DNA of 64,000 bases from Thiorhodococcus mannitoliphagus (GTDB lineage Bacteria > Pseudomonadota > Gammaproteobacteria > Chromatiales > Chromatiaceae). The notes below the pieces were generated by a model. It did no database searches and had not been told where the DNA came from. It saw nothing but the letters and a program-made list of their open reading frames with translations. A program made the translations under genes and the position numbers. The stretch lies in NCBI RefSeq assembly GCF_010915725.1, contig NZ_JAAIJR010000020.1, forward strand, positions 1 to 64,000, in the 5' to 3' direction. Of the stretch, positions 42,357-52,077 are shown in pieces (the stretch's first letter is position 1; every line of letters begins with the position of its first letter).

Positions 42357-44282
42357 ATGCTTCAGACTATCCGTGACCGTGCTCAAGGTTGGATTGCTTG
42401 GGTAATCGTGATTCTGATCAGTATCCCCTTCGCTTTGTGGGGGATTCAGTCCTACTTAGGCGTTGGTGGCGAGCCTATCGCGGCAACCGTTAACGGTGTC
42501 GAGCTACCCGCCCGCGAGCTGGATCGGCGTGTGCAGCAGGCACGGACGGAGCTGCGGCAGCGCCTGGGTGCCGCCTACGACCCGGCCGAGATCGACGACA
42601 AGGCGCTGCGGGACGAGGTGCTCGAGGACATGATCCGCGAGACACTTTTGCTGGATGAAGTCAGGCGGCTGGGACTGCGGGTCTCGAACCAGGACGTGCA
42701 GATCCAGATCCTCTTGGATCCCGCGTTTCAGAAGGACGGACGCTTCGACAAAGAGACCTACGAGCGACTGCTGCAGTATCAGGGTATGAGTCCCGCGATG
42801 TACGAGGCGCAGCTACGGCAGCGACTGGCAGCGGGCCAGCTTGCGCGTGCCATTTCCGCGAGCGCCTTGGCGACCAGCGATGAGTTGGAGCAGTATCAAC
42901 GCTTGATTGGCCAGCAGCGGGAGCTGAGCTATTCGACGCTGGCGCTCTCCGACTACCAGACGGATGCTTCCGTCGACGACGCCGAGATAACGGCCTTCTA
43001 CGAGGCCAACTCTGACTCCTTCCGCTCGCCAGAGCAGGTCAAGCTGGACTATCTGCTCCTCGATTCCACGGACCTAGCCGCGGCAACCGAGGTGACGGAG
43101 GAAGACCTGAGAAATGTCTATGCTGCCGAGCAGGCGCGTTTCGCCCAGCCGGAGCGTCGCGAGGTTCGGCATATCCTGCTCAAAGTGCCTGAAGATGCCG
43201 AGCAGAGCGACGTCGACGCCGTCGCGGAGAAGATCAAGGGCATTCGCGAGCGGATTCTCGCGGGTGAGTCCTTCGATGCGCTCGCGAAGGAGGTGTCGGA
43301 AGATCCGGGAAGCGCGTCCAAGGGTGGCTCCCTGGGCATGATCGAGTCAGGCATCATGGTGCCCGCCTTCGACCAGGTGGCCTTTGCCGCGGAGCCGGGC
43401 AAGCTGTCCGAGCCAGTGCGAACGCAATTCGGCTATCACCTCATTGAGGTGACGAAGGTCGTGCCGGCACAGATCAAACCCTTCGAGGAGGTCGAGGATG
43501 AGCTGCGCGCCGGGGCCGCCAAGCAGGGCGCCGACCGTCTCTACTACGATCTGGGCGAGCGTCTGGCCAACATCAGCTACGAGAGTTCCGACAGTCTCGA
43601 GCCGGCCGCAGAGGAGCTGGGTCTGAGCATTCAGCATAGCGATTGGATCGGTCGCGATGGCGGCGGCGATGGCATCTTGGCGCAGCCCAAGGTCATTGCG
43701 GCGGCGTTCAGTGACGATGTGCTCGGACAGGGTCTCAACAGCGACTTGATCGAGCCCGAGCGGGATCGCCTGCAGGCCATCGTGCTGCGTGTCGCCGAGC
43801 ACCGCGAGGCATCGGTCAAGCCTTTGGCCGAGGTGCGTGACGAGATCGTTGCGCAGATCAAGCAGCAGAGGGCGAAGGAGGCCGCCAAGACGGCTGCTGA
43901 GTCGCTTGCCGAGCAGCTGCGTCAGTCCAAGGAATGGGCCACGGTCGATCCGGAGCTTGAGATCACCTCTCCGGGACTCGTCGGCCGCAATGCCCCCGAG
44001 GTGCCTAGGGGAGTGCTCGACGTCGCCTTCAAGCTCGCCGCCCCCAGTGATGGGTCCATCAGTGTCGGCACCGCCACGCTGGATAACGGCGATGCAGCCG
44101 TCGTCCGGCTCAGCCGAGTCCAGGATGGTGAGGTTAAGCCAAGCGAAGACGGGCGGCCTGCGACCGAGGTCTACATCCTCACCCAGCTCATGGGGCGGCA
44201 GCTGTCCGACGACATGCTGCAAGACATGGAAAGCCGGGCCGACATCGAGCGGATGAACATGGGGGGCGAGGACGGGCTCTAA
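42357..44282 (+). CDS. ppiD: Peptidyl-prolyl isomerase-type chaperone PpiD
   Basis: PpiD is anchored in the inner membrane and helps newly exported proteins leave the Sec channel. The 641-residue protein has the typical start MLQTIRDRAQGWIAWVIVILISIPFALWG with one membrane helix (about 11-32). A SurA-like chaperone region follows, then a parvulin domain (about 260-360, with RHILLKVPEDAEQSD...GGSLGMIESGIMVPAFDQVAF), then a second helical region. Order hupB-tRNAs-ppiD is conserved. Confidence 0.95.
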   Translation: MLQTIRDRAQGWIAWVIVILISIPFALWGIQSYLGVGGEPIAATVNGVELPARELDRRVQQARTELRQRLGAAYDPAEIDDKALRDEVLEDMIRETLLLDEVRRLGLRVSNQDVQIQILLDPAFQKDGRFDKETYERLLQYQGMSPAMYEAQLRQRLAAGQLARAISASALATSDELEQYQRLIGQQRELSYSTLALSDYQTDASVDDAEITAFYEANSDSFRSPEQVKLDYLLLDSTDLAAATEVTEEDLRNVYAAEQARFAQPERREVRHILLKVPEDAEQSDVDAVAEKIKGIRERILAGESFDALAKEVSEDPGSASKGGSLGMIESGIMVPAFDQVAFAAEPGKLSEPVRTQFGYHLIEVTKVVPAQIKPFEEVEDELRAGAAKQGADRLYYDLGERLANISYESSDSLEPAAEELGLSIQHSDWIGRDGGGDGILAQPKVIAAAFSDDVLGQGLNSDLIEPERDRLQAIVLRVAEHREASVKPLAEVRDEIVAQIKQQRAKEAAKTAAESLAEQLRQSKEWATVDPELEITSPGLVGRNAPEVPRGVLDVAFKLAAPSDGSISVGTATLDNGDAAVVRLSRVQDGEVKPSEDGRPATEVYILTQLMGRQLSDDMLQDMESRADIERMNMGGEDGL

Positions 44283-44321
44283 CGGCGCTTTGGGCCATTG
44301 GCCGCTTGCATGACGATAACC

Positions 44322-44353
44322 CGAAAACGGCGCCCTGATGGGCGCCGTTTTCG
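44322..44353 (+). terminator. Rho-independent terminator after ppiD
   Basis: CGAAAACGGCGCCC pairs perfectly with GGGCGCCGTTTTCG around a TGAT loop, 40 bp after the ppiD stop. The T-run is part of the stem, so it may work in both directions. Confidence 0.85.
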
Positions 44354-44504
44354 TATCTGCGGCCTTGCCTTCGAGCTGTGCCATGCCCCCGGGGTTTGTG
44401 CGAAGCCCCATTGCGACTTCGTGATAGAAGCTCACAGTAGGGAGGCCCTTGGCGCATGATCGGTCATACCAGGTGGCGGCCATCTGTCGAAGCGCGACCA
44501 TCTA

Positions 44505-44698
44505 CTAGCGAGGCTTCGCCTAAGACCGACGAGTCATGCCATCGGGATCGCTATCGGAATCGGGATCGCTATCGTCGGTTCGATCCCGATCCCGATCCCG
44601 ATCCCGATCCCGATCCCGATCCCGACGGCCTTGGATTGTTGGACGCTTCATCGAAATTTGACGCATCTGCAAGCATTTTGCGCCCTCAAGGATTCTAG
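44505..44698 (+). repeat. Interspersed CGATCC-hairpin repeat, copy C (seven hexamers)
   Basis: A 194-bp short-form copy bounded by CTAG at both ends (44505-44508 and 44695-44698). It has the conserved AGGCTTCGCCT block, five left-arm hexamers of GGGATC/CGCTAT/GGAATC type, the GTCGGTT loop, then exactly seven CGATCC hexamers and the conserved tail ending GATTCTAG. The right arm is longer than the left, so the hairpin is unequal. Confidence 0.92.
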
Positions 44699-45131
44699 GG
44701 CAGTGCTGAGTCTTGACGGCTTCGCCCCGGGTCTTATCACCCTCGGCAGGCGGACTCGCTTCCGCTCCCCAAAGCCCTTGCCGAGGTTTGATCACCTCGT
44801 TAGCATCCGTTCAACCTGTCCAGGGTGGTTGAATTTGCGATCCTCATCCTTCAATCTGGCCGGGCTTTCGACATCGAGCTGGGGTAGAAGACAAGCATAA
44901 GAACCTAGATCGCCTGCTCCAGATCGCGATCGGCGTCGCGACTCGGCATGCCCCGTCCTCCCCTGAGGCTTCCAACTCTGGGACTCGGACCATGGCCTGT
45001 CGATGCTGGGTCGTCTCGACGTTGACCGACTTTCCGGGTCATGCTGCCACTGCGGCCTTGCGCGTATGGGCTTTTGGGCCGCCCCGTGGTCGCGTCCCTT
45101 CGCTTCACAGACGAACATCACAAGGCAGAGC
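44699..45131. other. Spacer before etfB without visible gene
   Basis: About 430 bp. An inverted repeat with arms CCTCGGCA (44741-44748) and TGCCGAGG (44779-44786) lies near its start. No coding sequence is convincing on either strand. It should hold the etf promoter, which I could not identify with confidence. Confidence 0.5.
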
Positions 45132-46022
45132 ATGAGCTACCATTCCATCGTAATGGTCAAACAGGTCCCGGATACGGCCAACATCTCCGGTCAGGTGATG
45201 AAGCCGGACGGCACCGTCAATCGCAGTAAGCTCCCCACGGTCTTCAATCCTGAGGACAAGGTTGCGCTCGAGTTGGCCCTGCAGCTCCGGGACCGTTACG
45301 GCGGTACCGTGCGCGTCGTCACCATGGGTCCACTGAAGGCGTCGGACCTGCTGCGCGACTGTCTCTACATGGGCGCGGACGAGGCCGTTCTGGTCAGCGA
45401 CCGCAAGTTCGCCGGCGCAGATACGCTTGCGACCTCCTATGTCCTCGCGGAGACGCTGCGCAAGCTGGCCCCCTACGACGTCATCTTCGCCGGCCGCCAA
45501 GCCATCGATGGCGACACCGCCCAAGTGGGTCCGCAAACCGCCGAAAAGCTGGGTCTCCCCCAGATCACCTACGCCGAAGAGATTCTCGAGGCCAAGGACC
45601 GCACCATCACCGTCAAGCGCAAGATCGACAACGGGTTCGAGGTGTTAGAGGGCAAGCTTCCGCTCCTGATCACCGTGGTCAAGGACGCCGCCACGCCGCG
45701 CCCCTTCCGTGCCAAGCGCGTCATGGCTTACAAGAACGCGCGGACACTCCTTGAGATCGAGAAGATGGCCGACGCGAACTCGCTGCTCTATGTGGATCAG
45801 CTCAAGGACGACTATGTCTCCAAGGGGCTCTTCATCCCGACACTGACGGCCGACGATCTCGATATTGAGGTCGCGCGCTGCGGTTTGGGCGGGTCGCCGA
45901 CCAAGGTGCACAAGATCGAGTCCGTCGTCCTGGGCGGTAGCACGCATGAGACCATCCCTGCGACCAAGGACGGCATGTATGGGCTCATCGACAAGCTGAT
46001 GGACGATCACATCTTCGGCTAG
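45132..46022 (+). CDS. etfB: Electron transfer flavoprotein beta subunit
   Basis: EtfB binds FAD or AMP and pairs with EtfA to carry electrons from acyl-CoA dehydrogenases. The 296-residue product starts MSYHSIVMVKQVPDTANI and contains MGADEAVLVSD, AGRQAIDGDTAQVGPQTAEKLGLP and the recognition-loop-type region before TPRPFRAKRVMAYKNA. It is longer than classical EtfB (about 250) by a C-terminal extension. The ATG at 45132 follows GGCAGAG. First gene of an etfB-etfA-dehydrogenase operon. Confidence 0.93.
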   Translation: MSYHSIVMVKQVPDTANISGQVMKPDGTVNRSKLPTVFNPEDKVALELALQLRDRYGGTVRVVTMGPLKASDLLRDCLYMGADEAVLVSDRKFAGADTLATSYVLAETLRKLAPYDVIFAGRQAIDGDTAQVGPQTAEKLGLPQITYAEEILEAKDRTITVKRKIDNGFEVLEGKLPLLITVVKDAATPRPFRAKRVMAYKNARTLLEIEKMADANSLLYVDQLKDDYVSKGLFIPTLTADDLDIEVARCGLGGSPTKVHKIESVVLGGSTHETIPATKDGMYGLIDKLMDDHIFG

Positions 46023-46059
46023 GCCGCGAGCTTGGGTAGGCACTAGAGCGACAACAACT

Positions 46060-47079
46060 ATGACCGACAAGAAACAAGAAGTCTGGGTATTCATCGAGCA
46101 GCGCGAGGGCAAGCCGGCCGATGTCAGCTTCGAGCTGCTCTCCAAGGGGCGCAAGCTGGCGGAGAGCCTGAAGGGTGAACTCAAGGCGGTCGTGATCGGG
46201 CACGACCTGCAGGATCTCGCTGTCGAGACCTTCCGCTACGGGGCAACCGAGGCGCTGCTCGTCGATCACCCCGAGTTGGAGCACTACAGCACGCTGCCTT
46301 ACAGCCGCATTATGAGCCAGCTGGTCGACGCGCATCAGCCGCGGATCGTGCTCTTCGGCGCGAGCTTCATCGGTCGTGATCTGGCACCCCGTGTGGCGTC
46401 CCATACGCTTAGCGGCCTCACCGCGGATTGCACGGATCTGCAGATCTCCGACGTCACCTATCTGCGCAAGGACTACCCCGAGCTGCTGCTGCAGATTCGG
46501 CCCGCCTTCGGCGGCAACATCATCGCCACCATCATCTGTCCGGACTCAGAGGTCCAGATGGCGACGGTGCGCGAGGGTGTCATGGAGAAGATTCCGCTCG
46601 CCCAGCCGATTGACGGGACGGTGACCCAGGTCTCCTATACGCCGGACGAGGTCGATCATCTGGTGCGCATCATCGAGCGCCACCACGAGGACGCCAAGGT
46701 CAATCTCAAGGCCGCGCCCATCATCGTCTCGGGTGGCTACGGCATGGGCAACTTCCAGAACTTTCAGATCCTCTACGACCTGGCGCATGTCATCGGCGGC
46801 GAGGTGGCCGGTACGCGCGCGGCGGTCGACGCTGGTTTTATCGACCATGAGCGCCAAGTCGGACAGACGGGTGTGACCGTGCGGCCCAAGCTCTATATTG
46901 CCTGTGGCATCTCTGGCGCCATCCAGCATCGCGCCGGCATGAGTGACTCCAACAAGATCATCGCCATCAACGATGATCCGGAGGCGCCCATCTTCAGCGT
47001 CTGCCACTACGGAATCGTCGGTGATGTGATGGAAGTCATTCCCATGCTCATCGACGCCTACAAGCACAAACTCAAGTAG
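46060..47079 (+). CDS. etfA: Electron transfer flavoprotein alpha subunit
   Basis: The 339-residue EtfA partner. The N-terminal domain ends near residue 200. The C-terminal FAD-binding domain has [53 protein letters not shown] and [10 protein letters not shown], the standard ETF signature. It lies 37 bp after etfB and 7 bp before the dehydrogenase, so all three are surely co-transcribed. Whether this ETF bifurcates electrons cannot be decided by eye. Confidence 0.94.
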   Translation: MTDKKQEVWVFIEQREGKPADVSFELLSKGRKLAESLKGELKAVVIGHDLQDLAVETFRYGATEALLVDHPELEHYSTLPYSRIMSQLVDAHQPRIVLFGASFIGRDLAPRVASHTLSGLTADCTDLQISDVTYLRKDYPELLLQIRPAFGGNIIATIICPDSEVQMATVREGVMEKIPLAQPIDGTVTQVSYTPDEVDHLVRIIERHHEDAKVNLKAAPIIVSGGYGMGNFQNFQILYDLAHVIGGEVAGTRAAVDAGFIDHERQVGQTGVTVRPKLYIACGISGAIQHRAGMSDSNKIIAINDDPEAPIFSVCHYGIVGDVMEVIPMLIDAYKHKLK

Positions 47080-47086
47080 CCGAGCC

Positions 47087-48808
47087 ATGGCCAACTATTT
47101 CACCGACAACACCGATCTGCTCTTCCAATTCAATCGTTTGAAGCTCGAAGACGTGGTCGAGGTGGCCGAGCGCGGCTATGCCGAGGCCAAGGAGTACGAC
47201 TTCGCCCCCGTCGACTATCAGGACGCAATCGACAACTATCGCAAGGTCCTCGAGATCGTCGGCGATATCACCGCGAACGTGGTGGCCCCCCAGGCGGCTG
47301 CCGTGGACGAGGAGGGGAGTCATTTCGCCGACGGCAAGGTCGAGTACGCCAAGGGCATTCAGGAGGCCTTGGAGCAGTTGACCAAGGCCGAGCTGATGGG
47401 CTTCACGCTGCCTCGACGCTACGGCGGGCTCAACATCCCGACGACCATCTACACCATGGCGATCGAGATGGTCTCGCGGGCCGAGGCATCATTGATGAAC
47501 CTCTTCGGTCTGCAGGACATCGCGGAGACCATCAATAAGTTCGGTACCGAGGAGCAGCGCCAGGAGTTCCTGCCGCAGTTCGCCAGTGGCGCGGCCACGG
47601 GTGCCATGGCGCTCACCGAGCCCGATGCTGGATCCGACCTCCAGGCCGTCAACATGCTGGCCTATCAGGACGAGTCCGGGCAGTGGCGACTCAAGGGCGT
47701 TAAGCGCTTCATCACCAATGGCAATGCCCAGATCATCCTGGTGCTGGCGCGCTCGGAGCCAGGCAGCAAGGACGGTCGGGGTCTCAGCCTCTTTGCCTGC
47801 TACGGCAAGGACAACGTCGTGGTGCGGCGCATCGAGAACAAGCTCGGCATCCACGGCTCCCCCACCTGCGAGCTGCAGTTCAACGACACGCCGGCCCAGC
47901 TCATCGGCAAGCGCAAGTTCGGCCTCATCAAGTACGTCATGGACATGATGAACGGCGCGCGGCTGGGTGTCGCCGGTCAGGCGCTCGGCATCTCTCAGGC
48001 GGCCTATGAGGAGGCGCTGCGCTACGCCAAGGCGCGCGAGCAGTTCGGCAAGAGCATCTTCGAGATCCCCGTGGTGACCAATATGCTCATCGACATGCGC
48101 GTGACGCTGGAGAGCGACCGCTCCCTGCTCTACGCCGCCTGCCATTGGGTCGATCTGCGCAACAAGCTCGAGGAGCGGGTCGAGGAGCTGAAAGCCGAGA
48201 AGAAGGACTCCAGCGCGGAGAACGCCAGGCTCAAAGAGGCCACACGTGCCGCGGCCCTGCTCACCCCGATGGCGAAATACGCGCTGAGCGAGAACGCCAA
48301 CAAGATCACCTACGATTCACTGCAGATCCATGGCGGCACGGGCTACATGAGGGAGTTCAACGTCGAGCGCCTGACTCGAGACGCGCGCATCACCAATATC
48401 TACGAGGGGACGTCTCAGCTCCAGATCGTCGCGGCCATTGGTGGTGTCCTCAACGACATCTTCGCGAGCGATTTCGCGGCCAGGGAGCAGAAGGAGAGCG
48501 CCGGCAGCCTCGGCCGACTCGCCGACGAACTCAAGGAGATGCGGGCGCTCTTCCTGGATGCACTCAAGTTCGTCACGGATAAGGCCGACAAGCACTCTCA
48601 GAGCGTCTCCGCCAAGGAGCTGGTCGAGATGTATTCCTACCTCTATACCGGCTGGCTGCTGATGGACGAGGCGGAAGTGGACAGTCGCAAGGTGTTCGTC
48701 GCTCGCCGCTACATCCTGAGCGCGGCCGCAAAGACGCGGCGCAACTGGGAGATTATCAAGAACGACCTCTACGCCGACCTGCTCCACGCCGAGGACATCC
48801 TGATCTGA
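47087..48808 (+). CDS. Acyl-CoA dehydrogenase
   Basis: A 573-residue flavoprotein of the acyl-CoA dehydrogenase family. Core motifs are MALTEPDAGSD, KRFITNGNAQI, ARLGVAGQALGISQAAYEEALRYAKAREQFGK, QIHGGTGYMREFNVERLTRDARITNIYEGTSQ (the glutamate in YEGT is the usual catalytic base), and a C-terminal extension of about 140 residues that makes it longer than the 380-residue core enzymes. The substrate is unknown. It follows etfA by 7 bp and should pass electrons to this ETF. The start of fabI is on the other strand beyond. Confidence 0.92.
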   Translation: MANYFTDNTDLLFQFNRLKLEDVVEVAERGYAEAKEYDFAPVDYQDAIDNYRKVLEIVGDITANVVAPQAAAVDEEGSHFADGKVEYAKGIQEALEQLTKAELMGFTLPRRYGGLNIPTTIYTMAIEMVSRAEASLMNLFGLQDIAETINKFGTEEQRQEFLPQFASGAATGAMALTEPDAGSDLQAVNMLAYQDESGQWRLKGVKRFITNGNAQIILVLARSEPGSKDGRGLSLFACYGKDNVVVRRIENKLGIHGSPTCELQFNDTPAQLIGKRKFGLIKYVMDMMNGARLGVAGQALGISQAAYEEALRYAKAREQFGKSIFEIPVVTNMLIDMRVTLESDRSLLYAACHWVDLRNKLEERVEELKAEKKDSSAENARLKEATRAAALLTPMAKYALSENANKITYDSLQIHGGTGYMREFNVERLTRDARITNIYEGTSQLQIVAAIGGVLNDIFASDFAAREQKESAGSLGRLADELKEMRALFLDALKFVTDKADKHSQSVSAKELVEMYSYLYTGWLLMDEAEVDSRKVFVARRYILSAAAKTRRNWEIIKNDLYADLLHAEDILI

Positions 48809-48865
48809 CAAGTGGGGGCGCAACGGGACCGACTCGGCTCCCGGTGTATGGCTGGGGGGGAAGTG

Positions 48866-48916
48866 CAGGATTAACAGGATGCCAAGCCAAGGGCTCGGGA
48901 AATCCTGTTAATCCTG
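48866..48916. terminator. Inverted repeat of the AGGATTAACAGGAT type
   Basis: CAGGATTAACAGGAT (48866-48880) is repeated as its exact complement at 48902-48916, with a 21-base loop. It lies between the convergent dehydrogenase and fabI genes. The same kind of sequence is a common intergenic motif in proteobacterial genomes. It may act as a two-way terminator. Confidence 0.6.
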
Positions 48917-48974
48917 TCTAGAATCCCTTCGAGCGATGCGATGCGTTTGCAGCGCAGGGATGAAGACGCGCGCT

Positions 48975-49751
48975 TCAGCCCAGACCGAGAATGTTGAAGC
49001 CGCTATCGACGTAGAGGATGTCGCCGGTGATGCCGCTGGCCAGGTCCGAGCAGAGGAAGGCCGCGGCATTGCCGACTTCTTCCTGAGTTACGGTCCGACG
49101 CAGGGGCGTGTGGCGCTCGACCTGCTTGAGCATGGAGCGGAAGTGGGAGATGCCCGCGGCGGCGAGGGTCTGGATGGGACCTGCCGAGATGGCGTTGACC
49201 CGAGTTCCACTGGGGCCGAGCGAGGCGGCGAGATAGCGGACATTCGCCTCCAGGCTGGCCTTCGCAAGACCCATGACGTTGTAGTAGGGTACGGCCCGCA
49301 CCGAGCCCAAGAAGCTCAAGGTGAGGAGCGAGCCATTGCGGCCCTCCATCATGCGACGGCTGGCCTTGGCGAGCGCGGAGAAGCTGTAGGACGAGATCTC
49401 ATGGGCCGTGGTGAAGCCCTCGCGGGTCAGCTCCTCGACATAGTCTCCGGCCAGCTCGTGCTTGGGGGCGAAGGCGATGGCGTGTACGATGACGTCCAGC
49501 CCGTCCCAATGCTGTTCCAGCTCTTGGAAGAGATGCGCGATGTCGCGGTCGCTGCCCACATCGAGTGGGAGGATGACCTTGCAGCCGATCTTGGCGCCGA
49601 GGTCCTCGACTCGGCTCTTGAGCTTTTCGTTTTGGTAGGTCAGTGCGATCTCGGCGCCCTCGCGATGCATGGCCTGGGCGCAGCCCCAAGCGATGGAGCG
49701 GTTGCTCGCGATGCCCGTGATGAGAACCTTCTTGCCTTGTAGGAAACCCAT
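48975..49751 (-). CDS. fabI: Enoyl-ACP reductase (NADH) FabI
   Basis: Carries out the last reduction of each fatty-acid elongation cycle. The 258-residue product has the N-terminal nucleotide-binding [18 protein letters not shown], the catalytic Tyr-X6-Lys in YNVMGLAK near residue 157, and the C-terminal [27 protein letters not shown]. It is of the classical FabI type. The start is ATG at 49751. It is transcribed convergently to the acyl-CoA dehydrogenase and divergently from the ABC transporter. Confidence 0.96.
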   Translation of the reverse strand: MGFLQGKKVLITGIASNRSIAWGCAQAMHREGAEIALTYQNEKLKSRVEDLGAKIGCKVILPLDVGSDRDIAHLFQELEQHWDGLDVIVHAIAFAPKHELAGDYVEELTREGFTTAHEISSYSFSALAKASRRMMEGRNGSLLTLSFLGSVRAVPYYNVMGLAKASLEANVRYLAASLGPSGTRVNAISAGPIQTLAAAGISHFRSMLKQVERHTPLRRTVTQEEVGNAAAFLCSDLASGITGDILYVDSGFNILGLG

Positions 49752-49917
49752 GTTCGGTTGTCTCTTCCGTTCAGTAGTGAGCGCGCCGCGCGCGCTTGAT
49801 AGCCTTGGGTGAGGATAGCCTCAGGTGCGCATAGAATTCGTCGATGACACCCCAATGTGGCGCGTAACAGTACCGAAAGTTGTCATTCGACGGAAGGGTC
49901 AGCCGGGAGCATGCGGT

Positions 49918-52077
49918 TTGAGAGAGAAGACGCCTTGGTGGCTGCTCGCCGCGTTGGCCCTGTTGCTGAGTGGCTGCGGCGACAGCACTTGGAACGATCC
50001 CTACCCAAGCGCCGATGCCACGCGCAACACCTACTACAGCTCCTTCGCGGAGCGGCCCAAGCATCTGGATCCGGCGCGCTCCTACAGTGCGAACGAATAC
50101 GCCTTTCTGGCGCAGATCTACGAGCCGCCGCTGCAATATCATTTTCTGCTGCGACCCTATCAGCTGGTACCGCTGTCCGCGGCCGAGGTCCCGGCTCCGC
50201 GCTACTTCGATGCTTCCGGCGCGGCATTGCCGGATGACGTCGCTCCCGGCGAGATCGACCGCAGCGACTATGTGATCCGAATCCAGCCTGGCATTCGTTT
50301 TCAGCCGCATCCCGCCTTTGCAAGCGATGATGAGGGTCGCTATCTCTACCACGCGATCGAGTCATCCGACCTGGCCGGAGTCAACCAGCTTGCTGACTTC
50401 GACCAAGTCGGCACGCGAGAGCTGACGGCAGAGGATTATATCTACCAGATCAAGCGGCTAGCCGCGCCTTGGCTGCACTCGCCCATCGCTGGCGTCATGA
50501 GTCAGCACATTCGCGGCTTCGGTGAGCTTGCCGAAGCCCTGGCTGGTCTGGAGACGGATGGGGAGTTGGCGCGTATCCAGGCGCTGCGAGAGGCCCGGAT
50601 CCAGGGCGTCCAGGCGTTGGATCGCTACAGCTTCAAGATCACTGTCGAGAGCAAATACCCGCAGTTCGTTTACTGGCTTGCTATGCCCTTCTTCGCGCCC
50701 TTGCCGTGGGAGGCGGACGTCTTCTATGCGCAGCCCGGAATGGCCGAGCGCAACATCGTGCTCGATTGGTATCCCGTTGGGACCGGGCCATACATGCTGA
50801 GCGAGAACAACCCGAATCTGCGCATGGCCTTGGAGCGCAATCCCAATTTCCACGGCGAGCGCTATCCGAGCGAGGGTATGCCGGAGGACGCGGTGAGCGG
50901 CATTCTCGCCGATGCTGGCAAGCCGATCCCCTTCATCGATCGGGCTGTTTACAGCCTCGAGAAGGAGGATATTCCGCGCTGGAACAAGTTCCTCCAAGGC
51001 TATTACGACAGCTCAGGGATCTCTTCCGACGCCTTCGATCAAGCGGTCCAGATCGACGCTCAAGACCAGCCGATGCTAACGGCGGACATGCGCGCGCAGG
51101 GAATCGAGCTGCTGACCGCCGTCCAACCGTCCAATTTCTACATGGGGTTCAACATGCTGGATCCCGTGGTCGGTGGTGACTCGCAGCGCGCCCGGCTGTT
51201 GCGCCGCGCCATTTCGATTGCCATGGACTACGAGGAGTTCATCTCCATTTTCGCCAATGGTCGCGGTCTGGTTGCTCAAGGGCCGATCCCGCCCGGGATC
51301 TTCGGGCATCGGGACGGCGAGGCCGGCATCAACCCCTTCGTCTACGAGTGGCGCGACGGCCGCCCTGTCCGGCGCAGTCTGGAGGAGGCGCGCACGCTGA
51401 TGGAGCAGGCGGGCTATCCTGGCGGCGTCGATCGCGAGAGCGGACGCGGACTCTCCATCAACTACGAGGCGGTGGCGACCGGGCCGGATGATCGGGCGCG
51501 CCTCAACTGGATCCGCAAACAGTTCGCCAAGCTGGGGATCGAGCTGGTCATTCGTTCGACGGACTACAACAGGTTCCAGGAGAAGATCCGCAACGGCACG
51601 GGGCAGGTGTTCATGTGGGGCTGGAACGCCGACTATCCGGACCCGGAGAATTTCCTCTTCCTGCTCTATGGTCCCAACGGCAAGGTGGAGCACCAGGGCG
51701 AGAACGCCTCCAACTACGCCAATCCGGAATTCGATCGTCTCTTCGACGCCATGAAGTTCATGGAGGACGGCCCTCAACGCCAGGCCATCGTCGATCGTAT
51801 GGTCGAGATCGCGCGCACCGACGCGCCCTGGGTCTGGGGCTTCTTCCCAAAGGCCTTTAGTCTCCATCACCAATGGCTGCACAATGCCCACCCGAACGAG
51901 ATGGCCAACAACACGCTCAAGTATCGCCGCTTGGACCCGCAGCAGCGGGCGGAGCTGAGACGTGAATGGAACGAGCCGGTTCTCTGGCCGATCTGGGCCA
52001 TTGGCGGTCTGATCCTGCTGCTGGTCATTCCAGCCCTGTGGATGGTGCGCCGTCGCGAACGGAGCACGGCCCTATGA
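49918..52077 (+). CDS. Peptide-type ABC transporter substrate-binding lipoprotein
   Basis: A family 5 (oligopeptide/dipeptide) solute-binding protein of about 719 residues, larger than the usual 500-550. I use the TTG at 49918, which has GGGAG eight bases upstream and leads directly into the lipoprotein signal WWLLAALALLLSGC; a longer frame from 49825 would put 31 extra residues ahead of it. The body has SFAERPKHLDPARSYS and the C-terminal VFMWGWNADYPDPENFLFLLYGPN block. The last 30 residues form a second membrane helix (PIWAIGGLILLLVIPALWMV) with a basic tail. Overlaps the next gene by four bases (ATGA). Confidence 0.88.
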   Translation: MREKTPWWLLAALALLLSGCGDSTWNDPYPSADATRNTYYSSFAERPKHLDPARSYSANEYAFLAQIYEPPLQYHFLLRPYQLVPLSAAEVPAPRYFDASGAALPDDVAPGEIDRSDYVIRIQPGIRFQPHPAFASDDEGRYLYHAIESSDLAGVNQLADFDQVGTRELTAEDYIYQIKRLAAPWLHSPIAGVMSQHIRGFGELAEALAGLETDGELARIQALREARIQGVQALDRYSFKITVESKYPQFVYWLAMPFFAPLPWEADVFYAQPGMAERNIVLDWYPVGTGPYMLSENNPNLRMALERNPNFHGERYPSEGMPEDAVSGILADAGKPIPFIDRAVYSLEKEDIPRWNKFLQGYYDSSGISSDAFDQAVQIDAQDQPMLTADMRAQGIELLTAVQPSNFYMGFNMLDPVVGGDSQRARLLRRAISIAMDYEEFISIFANGRGLVAQGPIPPGIFGHRDGEAGINPFVYEWRDGRPVRRSLEEARTLMEQAGYPGGVDRESGRGLSINYEAVATGPDDRARLNWIRKQFAKLGIELVIRSTDYNRFQEKIRNGTGQVFMWGWNADYPDPENFLFLLYGPNGKVEHQGENASNYANPEFDRLFDAMKFMEDGPQRQAIVDRMVEIARTDAPWVWGFFPKAFSLHHQWLHNAHPNEMANNTLKYRRLDPQQRAELRREWNEPVLWPIWAIGGLILLLVIPALWMVRRRERSTAL

